Below, one piece after another: positions 16,288-23,113 of a DNA stretch of 64,000 nt (position 1 is the stretch's first letter; every line of letters starts with the position of its first letter). The stretch spans positions 2,294,001 through 2,358,000 of the forward strand of contig CAWEZI010000005.1 in NCBI GenBank assembly GCA_963813525.1, written 5' to 3'. The notes below the pieces were generated by a model. It worked only from the letters and a program-made list of their open reading frames with translations, was not told the DNA's origin and ran no database searches. The translations under genes and the position numbers were made by a program. Source of the DNA: Bog-756 sp963813525. GTDB lineage: Bacteria > Actinomycetota > Acidimicrobiia > Acidimicrobiales > RAAP-2.

Positions 16288-16560
16288 ATGTTCGGCTTCA
16301 TCGTCCTCATCCTGTACCTGTTCCTGCTGGTCCTGTTCGCCTACTCCATTCTGAGTTGGGTGGTGGCCATGGGGCGCACCGCCTACGACTCGCCGGTGCG
16401 CAAGATCCAAGACGTCCTGGCCCGGATCTGCGAGCCGATTCTGCGGCCCATCCGCCGGCTGATTCCGCCGGTCCGGGTGGGGGGTGTCGGACTCGATCTG
16501 TCGGTGCTCATCGTGTTTCTGGTGGTGTCGGTGGTCCTCATTCCGCTCTTCTCATCCTGA
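16288..16560 (+). CDS. YggT family membrane protein
   Basis: This 90-residue protein has two hydrophobic segments (about 4-26 and 68-88) flanking a short loop with the conserved ILRPIRRLIPP stretch of the YggT family. YggT proteins sit between sepF and divIVA in many Gram-positives and are implicated in membrane or divisome organisation; their biochemical role is not well defined. The length is normal. Confidence 0.9.
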   Translation: MFGFIVLILYLFLLVLFAYSILSWVVAMGRTAYDSPVRKIQDVLARICEPILRPIRRLIPPVRVGGVGLDLSVLIVFLVVSVVLIPLFSS

Positions 16561-16573
16561 TCGCCGCAATCCC

Positions 16574-16601
16574 TGGACCGGGCCAGCCCCGCCGCTAGCA
16601 T
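16574..16601 (+). promoter_or_regulatory. Candidate divIVA promoter (leaderless)
   Basis: TGGACC (16574-16579) and TAGCAT (16596-16601) are 16 bp apart. Transcription initiating about 7 bases downstream would begin at or next to the ATG at 16609, and no SD is visible, so the divIVA mRNA may be leaderless. Confidence 0.5.
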
Positions 16602-16608
16602 GGTCGGC

Positions 16609-17415
16609 ATGGATGCTTCTCAGTCTGCACTTGATTCACTGCGCACGGTGGAGTTCCGCGAGACCCTCAAGGGCTACCACCGGGACGATGTCGACGAGTA
16701 CCTCGAAAAGGCCGCCGTCGAGGCCGAGGGCCTCCAGGAGCAGCTCCGCCAGAGCGGTGAGCGGTTGCGCCAGGCGGCCGAGCGAATCTCGCAACTGGAG
16801 CTGGCCCTCGACCAGCAACCCGAGCCCCTGCCGCCGGAGCCGGCCGAGCCGGACGACACCTTGCAGAGGACCCTGCTCCTGGCCCAGAAGTTCGTCGACG
16901 AGACCAAGGCCGACGCCGAGGCCCAGGCGGCCCAGACGGTCGCCGAGGCCGAGGCCAAGGCGAGGATGATGACCGAGGATGCCCGGTCGCAGGCGTCACA
17001 GATCGCCTCCGAGTCGGAGCAGAGGCTGCGCGACGAAATCTCACGGCTCGAGACATCGCGGTCGAAGCTGACCACCGAGGTCGACGCCATGTCCCGTCAT
17101 CTGGAAGGCGAGCGAAACCGATTGCGGTCGGCCCTCGGCGACATCTTGCGATGGGTGGATGAGAACGTGCAGCCGGCGCGACCGCCCAGCGAGGCCGTCT
17201 CGTCGGAGACGGCCCCGGCGGACGACGGGGCGACGGCCGGTCCGGCCCCGGCTCCGGCCCCGGTAGGAGCTGCTTCGAGCAACCGCCCGGCGTCGCCCGA
17301 GGGAGGGGCTGCTCCCCAGGTCAGTGGTACAGGGCCCAGCGGGGAGGTCACCCAGATGAAGCCGGCCGGGGTCACCACCCGACCGGCCAACACCAACTCG
17401 CCGCTGCCTCTGTAG
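16609..17415 (+). CDS. divIVA: DivIVA/Wag31-type polar scaffold protein
   Basis: DivIVA binds negatively curved membrane and organises polar growth and septation in actinobacteria. The 268 residues contain the N-terminal DivIVA domain (DSLRTVEFRETLKGYHRDDVDEYLE), long coiled coils (about 35-60 and 85-180), and an Ala/Pro-rich disordered tail. The motif FRETLKGY with its basic and aromatic residues corresponds to the membrane-binding loop. An in-frame ATG exists at 16600, but it lies inside the candidate -10 hexamer, so I prefer 16609. Confidence 0.93.
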   Translation: MDASQSALDSLRTVEFRETLKGYHRDDVDEYLEKAAVEAEGLQEQLRQSGERLRQAAERISQLELALDQQPEPLPPEPAEPDDTLQRTLLLAQKFVDETKADAEAQAAQTVAEAEAKARMMTEDARSQASQIASESEQRLRDEISRLETSRSKLTTEVDAMSRHLEGERNRLRSALGDILRWVDENVQPARPPSEAVSSETAPADDGATAGPAPAPAPVGAASSNRPASPEGGAAPQVSGTGPSGEVTQMKPAGVTTRPANTNSPLPL

Positions 17416-17430
17416 AGGCCCGGGTTGGAC

Positions 17431-17450
17431 CCCCGGTCCATCGACCGGGG
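17431..17450 (+). terminator. Hairpin terminator candidate after divIVA
   Basis: CCCCGGTC (17431-17438) pairs perfectly with GACCGGGG (17443-17450) around the tetraloop CATC, 15 bases after the divIVA stop. An outer GACCCC/GGGGTC pairing could extend it. There is no T-run, as is usual for actinobacterial terminators. Confidence 0.55.
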
Positions 17451-17654
17451 ATGGGGGTCACGGTGGGCCGCTACCCGTCAGTGTGATTGGTGGCGGGCGC
17501 ACCACCGCTATGGTCCCTGGGTCAAGTTCCCCCGGATTGCCGCATCCTGACCAGCACGGTAGGGTCACCCGCCCACCAGGTGTCGGGGATTGGTGTGGTC
17601 ATCCGAGCCGATGGTCGCGATCAAGCGAGGGGACGCACCGCCAAGGAGGTCGAT

Positions 17655-18401
17655 GTGACGGCAGCGAAGAAGGCAGCTCCCCCTTCAGCGAAGAAGGCTG
17701 CGCCGGCACAGAAGAAGGCGATGGCTCCAGCGGCGTCCAAAGCCTCTTCCTCGGTCAAGTCGACGGCCAAGAAGAGCTCGGCCGCCGGGGCGGGAGGGAC
17801 CAAGCCGGCTGTAGCCAAGAAGGCGCCGGCCAAGAAATCGGCAGCGGGCGGTACCAAGAGCGCGCCGATCACCAAGGCGGCGCCAGCCACGAAGGTGGCC
17901 TCGTCCAAGAAGCCACCGGCCCCGGCCAAAAAGGCGGCGGCTGCCGCCACCACCACGACTGCGCCGGCGGCCAAAAAGGCGATCACCCCCAAGCCGCCAC
18001 CAAAGAAGCCGTCGGTCGGCCCCTACGCCAAAGAGCCCAAGTTCCTCGAGGAGCAGCGGGCCCTCCTTCTCGAGGAGCGGTCGGTCTACTCCGGCCAGGC
18101 GGTCGATCTCCGGGCCGAAGCCGATTCGCTGGCCCTGGAGCGCGAGCCGGGCGACGTCCAGTTCGACGAGGAGTCGGGGGAGGGAGGGACGGTGACCGTC
18201 GACCGCGAGCGCAATCTGGCCCTGTCGGCCCAGGCCTCGGCGGCCGTGGAGGAGATCGATGACGCTCTCCGCAAGATCGAGCGCAAGAGCTACGGGGGAT
18301 GCGAGCGGTGCCATCAGCCCATCCCCAAGGCCCGGCTCCGGGCGCTGCCCTTTGCCCGACTGTGTGTGGCGTGCAAGAGCGGAGGACTGTCACGGCGCTG
18401 A
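17655..18401 (+). CDS. TraR/DksA C4 zinc-finger protein with Lys/Ala-rich N-terminal domain
   Basis: The 248-residue product has two parts. The first ~115 residues are a low-complexity AKKA/PAKK repeat resembling histone-H1-like tails. The rest is a TraR/DksA-type region with a coiled coil (EERSVYSGQAVDLRAEADSL) and a C4 zinc finger, CERCHQPIP followed by LCVACKSG. DksA-family proteins bind RNA polymerase through the secondary channel; the basic tail suggests DNA or RNA contact. The start is GTG 17655 behind AAGGAGG (17643-17649). The open frame extends further upstream without SD support. It overlaps the lspA start. Confidence 0.88.
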   Translation: MTAAKKAAPPSAKKAAPAQKKAMAPAASKASSSVKSTAKKSSAAGAGGTKPAVAKKAPAKKSAAGGTKSAPITKAAPATKVASSKKPPAPAKKAAAAATTTTAPAAKKAITPKPPPKKPSVGPYAKEPKFLEEQRALLLEERSVYSGQAVDLRAEADSLALEREPGDVQFDEESGEGGTVTVDRERNLALSAQASAAVEEIDDALRKIERKSYGGCERCHQPIPKARLRALPFARLCVACKSGGLSRR

Positions 18402-18895
18402 CCGACCCGCCGGTCCAAACCAGGGAGCCCAGGGCGGCTCCCTCGGGCGTGCGCACACTGGCGGTGGCGGTCTGTGTGGCGGCCGGAGTGGTGCTGGTCG
18501 ACCAGCTGACCAAGTGGTGGGCGCTGGACCGGCTGACGTCGGGCTCGATCCACGTGATCGGAACACTGGACTTCACCTTGTCACTCAACACCGGCGCTTC
18601 CTTCAGCCTGTTCCAGGGCAGGGCGGCCATCCTGGCTCCGGTGGCAGTGATCCTCATCGTGGTGCTGGGCGTGATGGCCTGGCGAGCTCCGAGCACCGGG
18701 CGGGCCGCCGTGTTCGGTCTGATCATCGGAGGGGCGCTGGGCAATCTGAGCGATCGGCTGTTCCGTGGGGATCACGGTGCCGTGGTCGACTTCATCGCCC
18801 TCCATTTCTGGCCCACCTTCAACGTGGCCGATGCCTGCATCGTGGTCGGGTGCGCTCTCCTGGTGGTGTCGCTGGTCCGAACGTCGTGGCGATGA
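18371..18895 (+). CDS. lspA: Lipoprotein signal peptidase (signal peptidase II)
   Basis: LspA is an aspartyl protease of the membrane that removes signal peptides from diacylated prolipoproteins. Four hydrophobic segments are visible. The catalytic aspartates lie in GNLSDRLFRG..VVDF and FNVADACI, and the family motif VDQLTKWWA follows the first membrane helix. The start is uncertain: GTG 18371 overlaps the upstream gene by 31 bp, and GTG 18449 would be the alternative just before the first membrane helix. It overlaps the following gene by 4 bp (ATGA). Confidence 0.93.
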   Translation: MQERRTVTALTDPPVQTREPRAAPSGVRTLAVAVCVAAGVVLVDQLTKWWALDRLTSGSIHVIGTLDFTLSLNTGASFSLFQGRAAILAPVAVILIVVLGVMAWRAPSTGRAAVFGLIIGGALGNLSDRLFRGDHGAVVDFIALHFWPTFNVADACIVVGCALLVVSLVRTSWR

Positions 18896-19836
18896 GTGCG
18901 GTGACGGTGGTCGTGCCCGCCGCCCTCGAGGGCGTCCGGGTGGACAAGGCGGTGGCCCTGGTGGCCGACCTGTCCCGGTCTGCCGTCAACGCCCTCATCG
19001 ACGGCGGCCGGGTGCACATCGACGGCACCGCCGTCACCAGCCGCCGCACGGTACTGCGCAGTGGCCAGGAACTGACGGTGGAGCCAGACGAGGCGGCCGC
19101 GGTGACCGTGCCCGAAGCCGATCCCACCGTCGCCTTTGCCGTCGTGCACGAGGACCCCGATCTCATCGTGGTGGACAAACCGGCCGGTCTGGTGGTCCAC
19201 CCTGGTGCCGGGCACCGCACGGGGACGCTGGTGCACGGCCTGCTGGCCCGCTACCCGGACCTGGCCGCCCTGGCCATGGAGGCCGACATCGATCCCGAGC
19301 GACCCGGGATCGTGCACCGACTCGACCGGGGTACCTCCGGCCTGATGGTGGTGGCCCGGACGCCCGAGGCATACCGGACGCTGGTCGAGCGCCTGGGGGA
19401 CCGACAGGTCACCCGCCGCTACGAGGCCCTGGTCATGGGCAGTGTCGAGGGCGACTCGGGGGTGGTCGACGCTCCCATCGGCCGGTCCGCCAGTTCACCG
19501 ACCCGGATGGCCGTGTCCCGACGGGGGAAGGAGGCCCGCACCCAGTACCGGGTCGAGCAACGGTTCTATCAGCCGGCCCCGGCCACCCGCCTCGCGGTCT
19601 CCCTGGAGACGGGCCGGACCCACCAGATCCGGGTCCATCTGGCCGCCATCGGACACCCGGTGGTGGGTGACGTCGCCTACGGACGGGGTCGGGTCCTCTC
19701 GGGTGTGACCATCTCCCGCCCGTTCCTCCACGCCGGCGCCCTGGCCTTCGACCATCCGCGCACCGACCAGCCGGTGGCCTGGGAGGCGAAGCTGCCCGAC
19801 GACCTGCAGGTCGAACTCGACCGTCTCAGCCAGTAA
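18892..19836 (+). CDS. RluD-type 23S rRNA pseudouridine synthase
   Basis: This 314-residue protein has an N-terminal S4 RNA-binding domain (about 10-70, RVDKAVALVADLSRSAVNALIDGGRV) and a RluA-family catalytic domain. The catalytic Asp is in HRLDRGTSGLMV, and VVDKPAGLVVHPG and GRTHQIRVHLAAIGHPVVGD are both present. These enzymes isomerise uridines in 23S rRNA helix 69 or neighbouring sites; the exact target cannot be read from sequence. lspA-rluD adjacency is a common bacterial arrangement. The ATG at 18892 overlaps the lspA stop. Confidence 0.93.
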   Translation: MSAVTVVVPAALEGVRVDKAVALVADLSRSAVNALIDGGRVHIDGTAVTSRRTVLRSGQELTVEPDEAAAVTVPEADPTVAFAVVHEDPDLIVVDKPAGLVVHPGAGHRTGTLVHGLLARYPDLAALAMEADIDPERPGIVHRLDRGTSGLMVVARTPEAYRTLVERLGDRQVTRRYEALVMGSVEGDSGVVDAPIGRSASSPTRMAVSRRGKEARTQYRVEQRFYQPAPATRLAVSLETGRTHQIRVHLAAIGHPVVGDVAYGRGRVLSGVTISRPFLHAGALAFDHPRTDQPVAWEAKLPDDLQVELDRLSQ

Positions 19837-19861
19837 GCGACCCGGACCCGGCAGCCGACCC

Positions 19862-19894
19862 GGTCAGGTCGGGGTCAGGTCGGGGTCAGGTCGG
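19862..19894 (+). repeat. Three tandem copies of an 11-bp unit
   Basis: The unit GGTCAGGTCGG is repeated exactly three times between two convergent stop codons (RluD-type synthase and sigma factor). It is too short to infer function; a slippage-prone spacer is the simplest reading. Confidence 0.8.
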
Positions 19895-19896
19895 CG

Positions 19897-20865
19897 TCAG
19901 GCCGCCTCGTGGGCCGCTTCGAGGACCTGGCTGTCAGCCAGGACCTCGAGCGCTTCGGCTTCGGCCTGGCGCACCTTGCGCACGCCGATGCCGAGGCGCT
20001 CGGCCGTGGTCTGCAGCGACGCCGGGTCGCTGCCGTCGAATCCGAACCGGTGCCGGATGACCTGGCGCTGGAGATCGCTCAGGCGATCGACGGCCTGGCG
20101 CACCAGATCGAGTGTGAGCTCGACGGCCACCTCGTCCTCGAAATCGTTGAGGTCGGTCGAGACCAGATCGCCGAGGGTGGCGGTCGAGTCGGTGGCGGCC
20201 GGTTGGTCGAGACTGGCCACCACCCGGGCCACCTGGGCCAGGTCGGCCCGCACCGAGGCGGTGGTGTTGGTGGCGTTGTCCAGCTCCTCGTCGGTCGGCG
20301 GCCGCTGGAACTGATGGGTCAGCTCCCACTGGGCGCCGTCGACCTGCTGGTTGCGCTCCGCCACCTCCATGGGCAGACGGATGGTGCGACCGTTCTGTTG
20401 GACGGCCCGCTGCAGGGCCTGTCGGATCCACCAGGTGGCATAGGTGGAGAACCGGAAACCGCGCTCCCAGTCGAACTTGTCGACGGCGCGCATCAGCCCG
20501 AACGTGCCTTCCTGGATGAGGTCGGGCAGGTCCACGCCCCGGTCCTGATAGCGCCGGGCCCAGTGGACGACCAGACGCAGGTTGGCCGCCACCATCTCCT
20601 TGCGGGCGGCATCGTCACCGGCCGCCACCCGCTTGGCCAGCTCGGTCTGAGCCTCGTGGTCGGGGAGCGGGTGGTGGTCGAGGTCACGCAGGAACAGACC
20701 CAGGCTGTCAGCGTCTGCGCTCCTGTTCCGGGGCGCGCCCGCCGAACGAGCGGGCCGCCCGGGGGTGCCACTCTCCTTGCCCTTTGCTGTCCGTGCCGCA
20801 GCCGGCTCTGCCGGCCCTCCTGCCCCTGCCCTGCTCTTCTCCCTACTCATGGTGCCAGTCGTCAT
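19897..20865 (-). CDS. Sigma-70 family RNA polymerase sigma factor (RpoD-like, group 2 type)
   Basis: The 322-residue protein has region 1.2 (DSLGLFLRDL), region 2 with DLPDLIQEGTFGLMRAVDKFDWERGFRFSTYATWWIRQ covering core and -10 recognition, a region 3 segment, and region 4 with a helix-turn-helix. It lacks the long acidic N-terminal extension of many primary sigmas; the N-terminus is Ala/Arg/Gly-rich instead. Region 4.2 reads IGVRKVRQAEAEALE rather than the usual VTRERIRQIE, so -35 recognition may be altered. I infer a SigB/Hrd-like alternative. ATG 20865 follows GAGGAGAGGG; an upstream TTG is possible. A SigR/SigH-type promoter precedes it. Confidence 0.9.
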   Translation of the reverse strand: MTTGTMSREKSRAGAGGPAEPAAARTAKGKESGTPGRPARSAGAPRNRSADADSLGLFLRDLDHHPLPDHEAQTELAKRVAAGDDAARKEMVAANLRLVVHWARRYQDRGVDLPDLIQEGTFGLMRAVDKFDWERGFRFSTYATWWIRQALQRAVQQNGRTIRLPMEVAERNQQVDGAQWELTHQFQRPPTDEELDNATNTTASVRADLAQVARVVASLDQPAATDSTATLGDLVSTDLNDFEDEVAVELTLDLVRQAVDRLSDLQRQVIRHRFGFDGSDPASLQTTAERLGIGVRKVRQAEAEALEVLADSQVLEAAHEAA

Positions 20866-20904
20866 CCCTCTCCTCAATCATCGTCACAGGGTCGACAGCA
20901 TGTT

Positions 20905-20930
20905 TAACGCCCGTATGGTCCGAGACATTC
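20905..20930 (-). promoter_or_regulatory. SigR/SigH-type ECF promoter upstream of the sigma factor
   Basis: On the - strand GGAAT (20930-20926) and GTT (20907-20905) are separated by exactly 18 bases, the consensus reported for Streptomyces SigR and mycobacterial SigH. It points at the sigma gene, with a predicted leader of roughly 30 bases. In mycobacteria sigB is transcribed from such stress promoters, which fits a SigB-like gene here. The promoter is a sequence match only. Confidence 0.5.
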
Positions 20931-21022
20931 CATGGATGTGATTCCACAGGTGGATCTACCCCGGGGGCCGCGCCAGCACACCGGGCTTGCCTTTTCCCTG
21001 TTCGGAGTGGTCGGCTATCGGG

Positions 21023-21595
21023 ATGACGGCCGATAACCGGTGCTTCCTCGTCCGGCACGGTGAGACGGAATGGAGCCGGAGCGGCCGCCATACCGGGCGC
21101 ACCGATCTTCCCCTCCTACCCGAGGGCGTGGCCCAGGCCGAACGGCTGGCCCCGGTGCTGAAGGAGCGCCCCTGGGCCGTCGTCCTCACCAGCCCCCTGC
21201 TCCGAGCCCGCCAGACGTCCGCCCTGGCCGGCTGGGCTGAGGTGGCCGAGGTCGATCCGGACCTGGCCGAGTGGGACTACGGAGCCTTCGAGGGCCTGAC
21301 CACGTCCGAGATCAGGAGCGTTCATCCGGGATGGGACCTCTTTGTGGACGGTGCTCCCGGAGGAGAGTCGGCCGAGGATGTCGGCCGCCGGGCCGACCGG
21401 ATCATCGCCCGGGTGCGGCAGGCCCCCGGTGACGTGGTGTGCTTCGCTCACGGGCACATTCTGCGGGTGATGGCCGCCCGCTGGATCGGCCTGCCGGCCA
21501 CCGGCGGGGGGTCGCTCACCCTGAGCCCGGCTTCGCTCAGTGAGCTGGGTTGGGAGCGCGAGCGCCCGGTCATCGCTCTGTGGAACTGCGGTTGA
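21023..21595 (+). CDS. Histidine phosphatase (phosphoglycerate mutase-like) family protein
   Basis: This 190-residue protein has the catalytic RHGE motif (about residues 10-13, LVRHGETEW), SPLLRARQT and the second catalytic His in FAHGHILRV. These enzymes remove phosphate from small molecules or proteins via a phosphohistidine. The conserved DLAEWDYGAFEGLT stretch resembles actinobacterial acid phosphatase members of the family; the substrate cannot be deduced. I use ATG 21023 because family alignment begins there; the frame stays open to 20987. It is divergent from the sigma gene. Confidence 0.88.
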   Translation: MTADNRCFLVRHGETEWSRSGRHTGRTDLPLLPEGVAQAERLAPVLKERPWAVVLTSPLLRARQTSALAGWAEVAEVDPDLAEWDYGAFEGLTTSEIRSVHPGWDLFVDGAPGGESAEDVGRRADRIIARVRQAPGDVVCFAHGHILRVMAARWIGLPATGGGSLTLSPASLSELGWERERPVIALWNCG

Positions 21596-21647
21596 GGGAG
21601 GCTGCTCTGTGTCACTGCGGCTGAGGGAGTTACTGCGGCTGAGGGAC
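21585..21647 (+). repeat. Three 16-bp direct repeats over the phosphatase stop codon
   Basis: ACTGCGGYTGAGGGAG-like units occur at 21585-21600, 21614-21629 and 21632-21647 (the last ends in C). The first contains the histidine phosphatase stop codon. Spacing is irregular (29 and 18 bp). Confidence 0.75.
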
Positions 21648-21663
21648 TGCCGCTGATGGCTGG

Positions 21664-21685
21664 GCCCGGAGAGGCGGCTCCGGGC
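21664..21685. terminator. Bidirectional terminator hairpin
   Basis: GCCCGGAG (21664-21671) pairs perfectly with CTCCGGGC (21678-21685), with a 6-base loop, between the convergent histidine phosphatase and Rrf2 genes. It could serve both strands. Confidence 0.6.
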
Positions 21686-21710
21686 AAAGAGCCAGCCACC
21701 CGACGGGCGG

Positions 21711-22160
21711 TCAGACGGCGCTCTGGCGAAGGGTCGGCACCCGGCCCTGGGCCCGGGCCACCATGTCCTCCAAGGTGTACGAGTCGAGGTGGGTGCGCAT
21801 CCGCTCCCCGAGGTCGGCCCAAACGGTCAGCAGCACGCACTGCCCCTCGTGGTCGCACGCCCCGTTCTCGTGGGGAAGTCCGAAGTCGCCGGCCACGATG
21901 GGTCCGTCGACGGCCGAGACGATCTGGGACAGGGTGATCTCCTCGGGCGGACGGGCCAGGACGTAACCCCCGCCCACACCCCGCTTCGACCGCACCAGTC
22001 CGGCCCCTTTGAGGGCCAAAAGAATCTGTTCGAGATAGGGCTGAGGGAGCCCGGTCCGCTCGGCGATGTCGCGCACGGCGATGGGGCCTTCCCCATCCGT
22101 ATGCAGAGCCAGAGAGAGGAGAGCCCGGCTGGCATAGTCACCCCGGGTCGAGACCTTCAC
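21711..22160 (-). CDS. Rrf2 family transcriptional regulator
   Basis: This 149-residue winged-helix regulator starts MKVSTRGDYASRALLSLAL and continues with the HTH segment IAERTGLPQPYLEQILLALKGAGLV, then RGVGGGYVLARPPEEIT. A short Cys-bearing loop, ACDHEGQCVL, has two cysteines where IscR-type members have three for a 2Fe-2S cluster, so cluster binding is possible but not assured. Targets are probably Fe-S assembly or redox genes. No suf/isc genes are adjacent. The GTG start at 22160 lies 6 bases after a TAGCAT hexamer. Confidence 0.9.
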   Translation of the reverse strand: MKVSTRGDYASRALLSLALHTDGEGPIAVRDIAERTGLPQPYLEQILLALKGAGLVRSKRGVGGGYVLARPPEEITLSQIVSAVDGPIVAGDFGLPHENGACDHEGQCVLLTVWADLGERMRTHLDSYTLEDMVARAQGRVPTLRQSAV

Positions 22161-22166
22161 GTTCCC

Positions 22167-22172
22167 ATGCTA
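22167..22172 (-). promoter_or_regulatory. -10 element, leaderless Rrf2 gene
   Basis: TAGCAT on the - strand ends 6 bases before the GTG start. No SD is present in the intervening GGGAAC. This is consistent with a leaderless transcript. Confidence 0.45.
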
Positions 22173-22224
22173 TTGCGTAGAGGCCGGCGAAGGGCGTGGC
22201 CGGTCTGGCCAGGCCTCCGGCGGC

Positions 22225-22899
22225 TCAGCGTCCGCCCAGTCTTCCCGCCGCCAGATCCTCGGCCATGGCCCACCCGAAGGCCACCAGGCGTGCCCCGCCG
22301 TCCACGTCCACCCCCTCGAAGAAGACCCCGATGTCCTCGCCCACCGGGCCTTTGGGGGAGACGAAGTCGAAGCCACCGGCCTCGCATCCGTCGCCGGCCA
22401 CCACGAAGCTCCGGTCATCGATCCGCCCGTCGGCGCCGAAGCGCTTGGCCAGCCGGCGACCCCAGGCCCGCTCCTCGCCGGTGGCCTTGTGATCGGCCCC
22501 GGGGACCACGTCGGTCAGCCCGGCAAAGGCCCGGAAGCCCTCGCAGCCCAGCAGGCGGGTGCCCACCAGCACGTCCTCGTCGGGAAAGGCCAACAGGGCC
22601 CGCCGGTACTTGTCACCCATCATGGCTCGCAGGACCGAGTCGGCCCGCGAGGTGCGGTCGACCGTGGCCAGGCCGATGAGCAGGGAAGGAGTCCCACCGA
22701 TGCGCTCGAGCGTCGAGAAGGAGTAGCCCCGCAATTTGGTTCCTTCGCGCACCCGGGTGACCAGGACCCACTCCTCTCGCTGTTTGGAGAGGAAGCCGAT
22801 ATCGAAGCGCGGTTCTCTCTCGGCGCAGAGGTCGGCCATCTCGGCCAACTCGGCGTCGCTGATCGACGTGCAGTCCTTGGTGTCCACCTTTATCGACAT
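22225..22899 (-). CDS. Conserved-looking hypothetical protein
   Basis: I do not recognise this 224-residue protein. It begins MSIKVDTKDCTSISDAELAEMADLC and has a segment GTKLRGYSFSTLERIGGTPSLLIGLATV that alternates strand and turn like an acyltransferase (GNAT-like) core, followed by Lys/Arg-rich and acidic stretches. No catalytic motif stands out and there is no signal peptide or membrane segment. It looks like a real gene by codon usage and clean frame. It stands alone on the - strand between the dnaE and Rrf2 genes. The ATG start at 22899 has GAGGAG 13 bases upstream, which is rather far. Confidence 0.7.
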   Translation of the reverse strand: MSIKVDTKDCTSISDAELAEMADLCAEREPRFDIGFLSKQREEWVLVTRVREGTKLRGYSFSTLERIGGTPSLLIGLATVDRTSRADSVLRAMMGDKYRRALLAFPDEDVLVGTRLLGCEGFRAFAGLTDVVPGADHKATGEERAWGRRLAKRFGADGRIDDRSFVVAGDGCEAGGFDFVSPKGPVGEDIGVFFEGVDVDGGARLVAFGWAMAEDLAAGRLGGR

Positions 22900-23113
22900 G
22901 TGGCGTTCCGTACTCCTCGGTCTTCCTGCGGCTTCTGCCGCCGGCCCCGGTCTGCACCAGATTCCCCCGTCGTCCCGGCCCAGCCGGGTCGGCGGGACGG
23001 AGCTTGCGGGCCTCCACGCAGGAGCCGTCCCACGATTTTACGAGATTTGAAGCCCCCTGTCGTATCCGCGTGCCGGCCGGGCCCCTCCGCCGGGTGTTGT
23101 GGACCTTTGTCGA

